Assembly: GCA_903896775.1 (NCBI GenBank)
Contig: CAITZE010000436.1
Coordinates: forward strand, 1 to 6,071
DNA length: 6,071 nt
From: an uncultured bacterium
GTDB lineage: Bacteria; Pseudomonadota; Alphaproteobacteria; Rhodospirillales; Rhodospirillaceae
Direction: 5' to 3'
Positions 5,648 through 6,071 of this stretch are shown here, one piece after another (within the stretch, counting starts at the first letter, position 1; each line of letters opens with the position of its first letter). A program made the position numbers and the translations under genes. The notes beneath the pieces are model-generated. The model saw nothing but the letters and a program-made list of their open reading frames with translations. It was not told the origin of the DNA and made no database searches.

Positions 5648-6071
5648 ATGGCATCGCTGCCGGCTCGTCCCTCCCTCGCTTTTCTCGCGTCTCACAATGG
5701 CACCAATATGCGCGCTGTCGTCGCAGCGTGCCGCGACGGACGTTTGCGCGCATCGACCGTGGTTTTGATCAGCAATAACGGTGAGAGCGCGGCTATCACC
5801 TGGGCAAAACAAAACCGCATCCCAACAGTCCATATCAGTGCGAAGACAGCGGGCTCAGATGCTGACGCCGATGCCGCCATTGCCGCTACGCTGGCTCAAT
5901 ACGGCGCTGATCTTGTCGTGCTGGCGGGGTATATGCGGAAGTTGGGGCCTGAAACTCTTGGCGCTTTTGAGCGCCGCATTCTCTATGTGCACCCTGCGTT
6001 ACTGCCGAAGTTCGGTGGCCAAGGCATGTACGGCAGCCGCGTCCATGAAGCGGTTCTTGCATCGGGTGACA
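5648..6071 (+). CDS. purN: Phosphoribosylglycinamide formyltransferase (PurN-like), C-terminus cut by window edge
   Basis: Known role: PurN moves a formyl group from 10-formyl-THF to glycinamide ribonucleotide, the third step of purine synthesis. Seen: 141 residues open to the edge, about two thirds of a normal protein of 190-215 aa. The start is ATG at 5648 with GGAGG (5636-5640) 7 nt upstream. Motifs: SHNGTN (15-20), matching the phosphate-binding GNGSN loop; VVLAGYMRKLGP (90-101); and HPALLPKFGGQGMYG (115-129), the variant of the HPSLLPK motif found in one PurN subgroup. Odd: the residue two before the catalytic His115 is Tyr113 (TAT, 5984-5986), where the family has a catalytic Asn (Asn106 in E. 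coli). The catalytic Asp lies beyond the window. It could therefore be a formyltransferase-fold paralogue rather than a working GAR transformylase. purM, often adjacent to purN, is not in view. Confidence 0.85.
   Translation, partial: MASLPARPSLAFLASHNGTNMRAVVAACRDGRLRASTVVLISNNGESAAITWAKQNRIPTVHISAKTAGSDADADAAIAATLAQYGADLVVLAGYMRKLGPETLGAFERRILYVHPALLPKFGGQGMYGSRVHEAVLASGD

Noticed and set aside
5186..5833. 215-aa minus-strand open frame spanning ndk and the start of purN
   Set aside because: It is antisense to two well-supported genes and has no recognisable domain.

Overview
The window is a gene-dense, moderately GC-rich stretch of bacterial chromosome, most likely from an alphaproteobacterium. 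The grounds are the Gly/PWG-rich N-terminus of HflK, the HolC C-terminus (LDLFDGN...AKAAGHE..YWQQT), the Ndk sequence (EGENAVARNREIMGATNPANAAEG) and the hflK-hflC-degP gene order. A genus cannot be named from this sequence. There are no mobile elements, CRISPR repeats, tRNA/rRNA genes or signs of recent transfer. Six genes are recognisable in the window, plus a seventh running off each edge counted within that total: mrp (cut at the left edge), hflK, hflC, degP, holC, ndk and purN (cut at the right edge), i.e. seven genes in all.

Layout. On the minus strand, 1-784 encodes most of an Mrp/ApbC-type Fe-S cluster carrier ATPase. A 255-bp divergent intergenic region (785-1039) carries a good sigma70-like promoter (919-947) and a GC-rich leader for the plus-strand genes. 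hflK (1040-2203, TTG start) and hflC (2200-3060) overlap by 4 bp and encode the membrane SPFH complex that surrounds and modulates FtsH. degP (3142-4647, TTG start) follows after 81 bp and encodes a periplasmic Do-type protease/chaperone. HflKC and DegP thus form an envelope protein quality-control block. holC (4663-5109, DNA polymerase III chi) begins 15 bp after degP. A second promoter-like site (5126-5154) precedes ndk (5204-5626, nucleoside diphosphate kinase), which is followed 21 bp later by purN (5648 to the edge, GAR transformylase-like). The last three genes concern replication and nucleotide supply. No convincing intrinsic terminator is seen between any of the plus-strand genes, so read-through from hflK to purN is possible.

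This is essentially a housekeeping region, and I see no undescribed multi-gene system. The points that deserve a second look are: a PurN-like protein with Tyr where the catalytic Asn of formyltransferases normally lies (5984-5986); a 15-bp tandem repeat encoding a GxAPx spacer in the DegP LA loop; TTG starts on both hflK and degP; a structured leader and a palindrome near the hflK promoter; and two promoters of nearly identical architecture.
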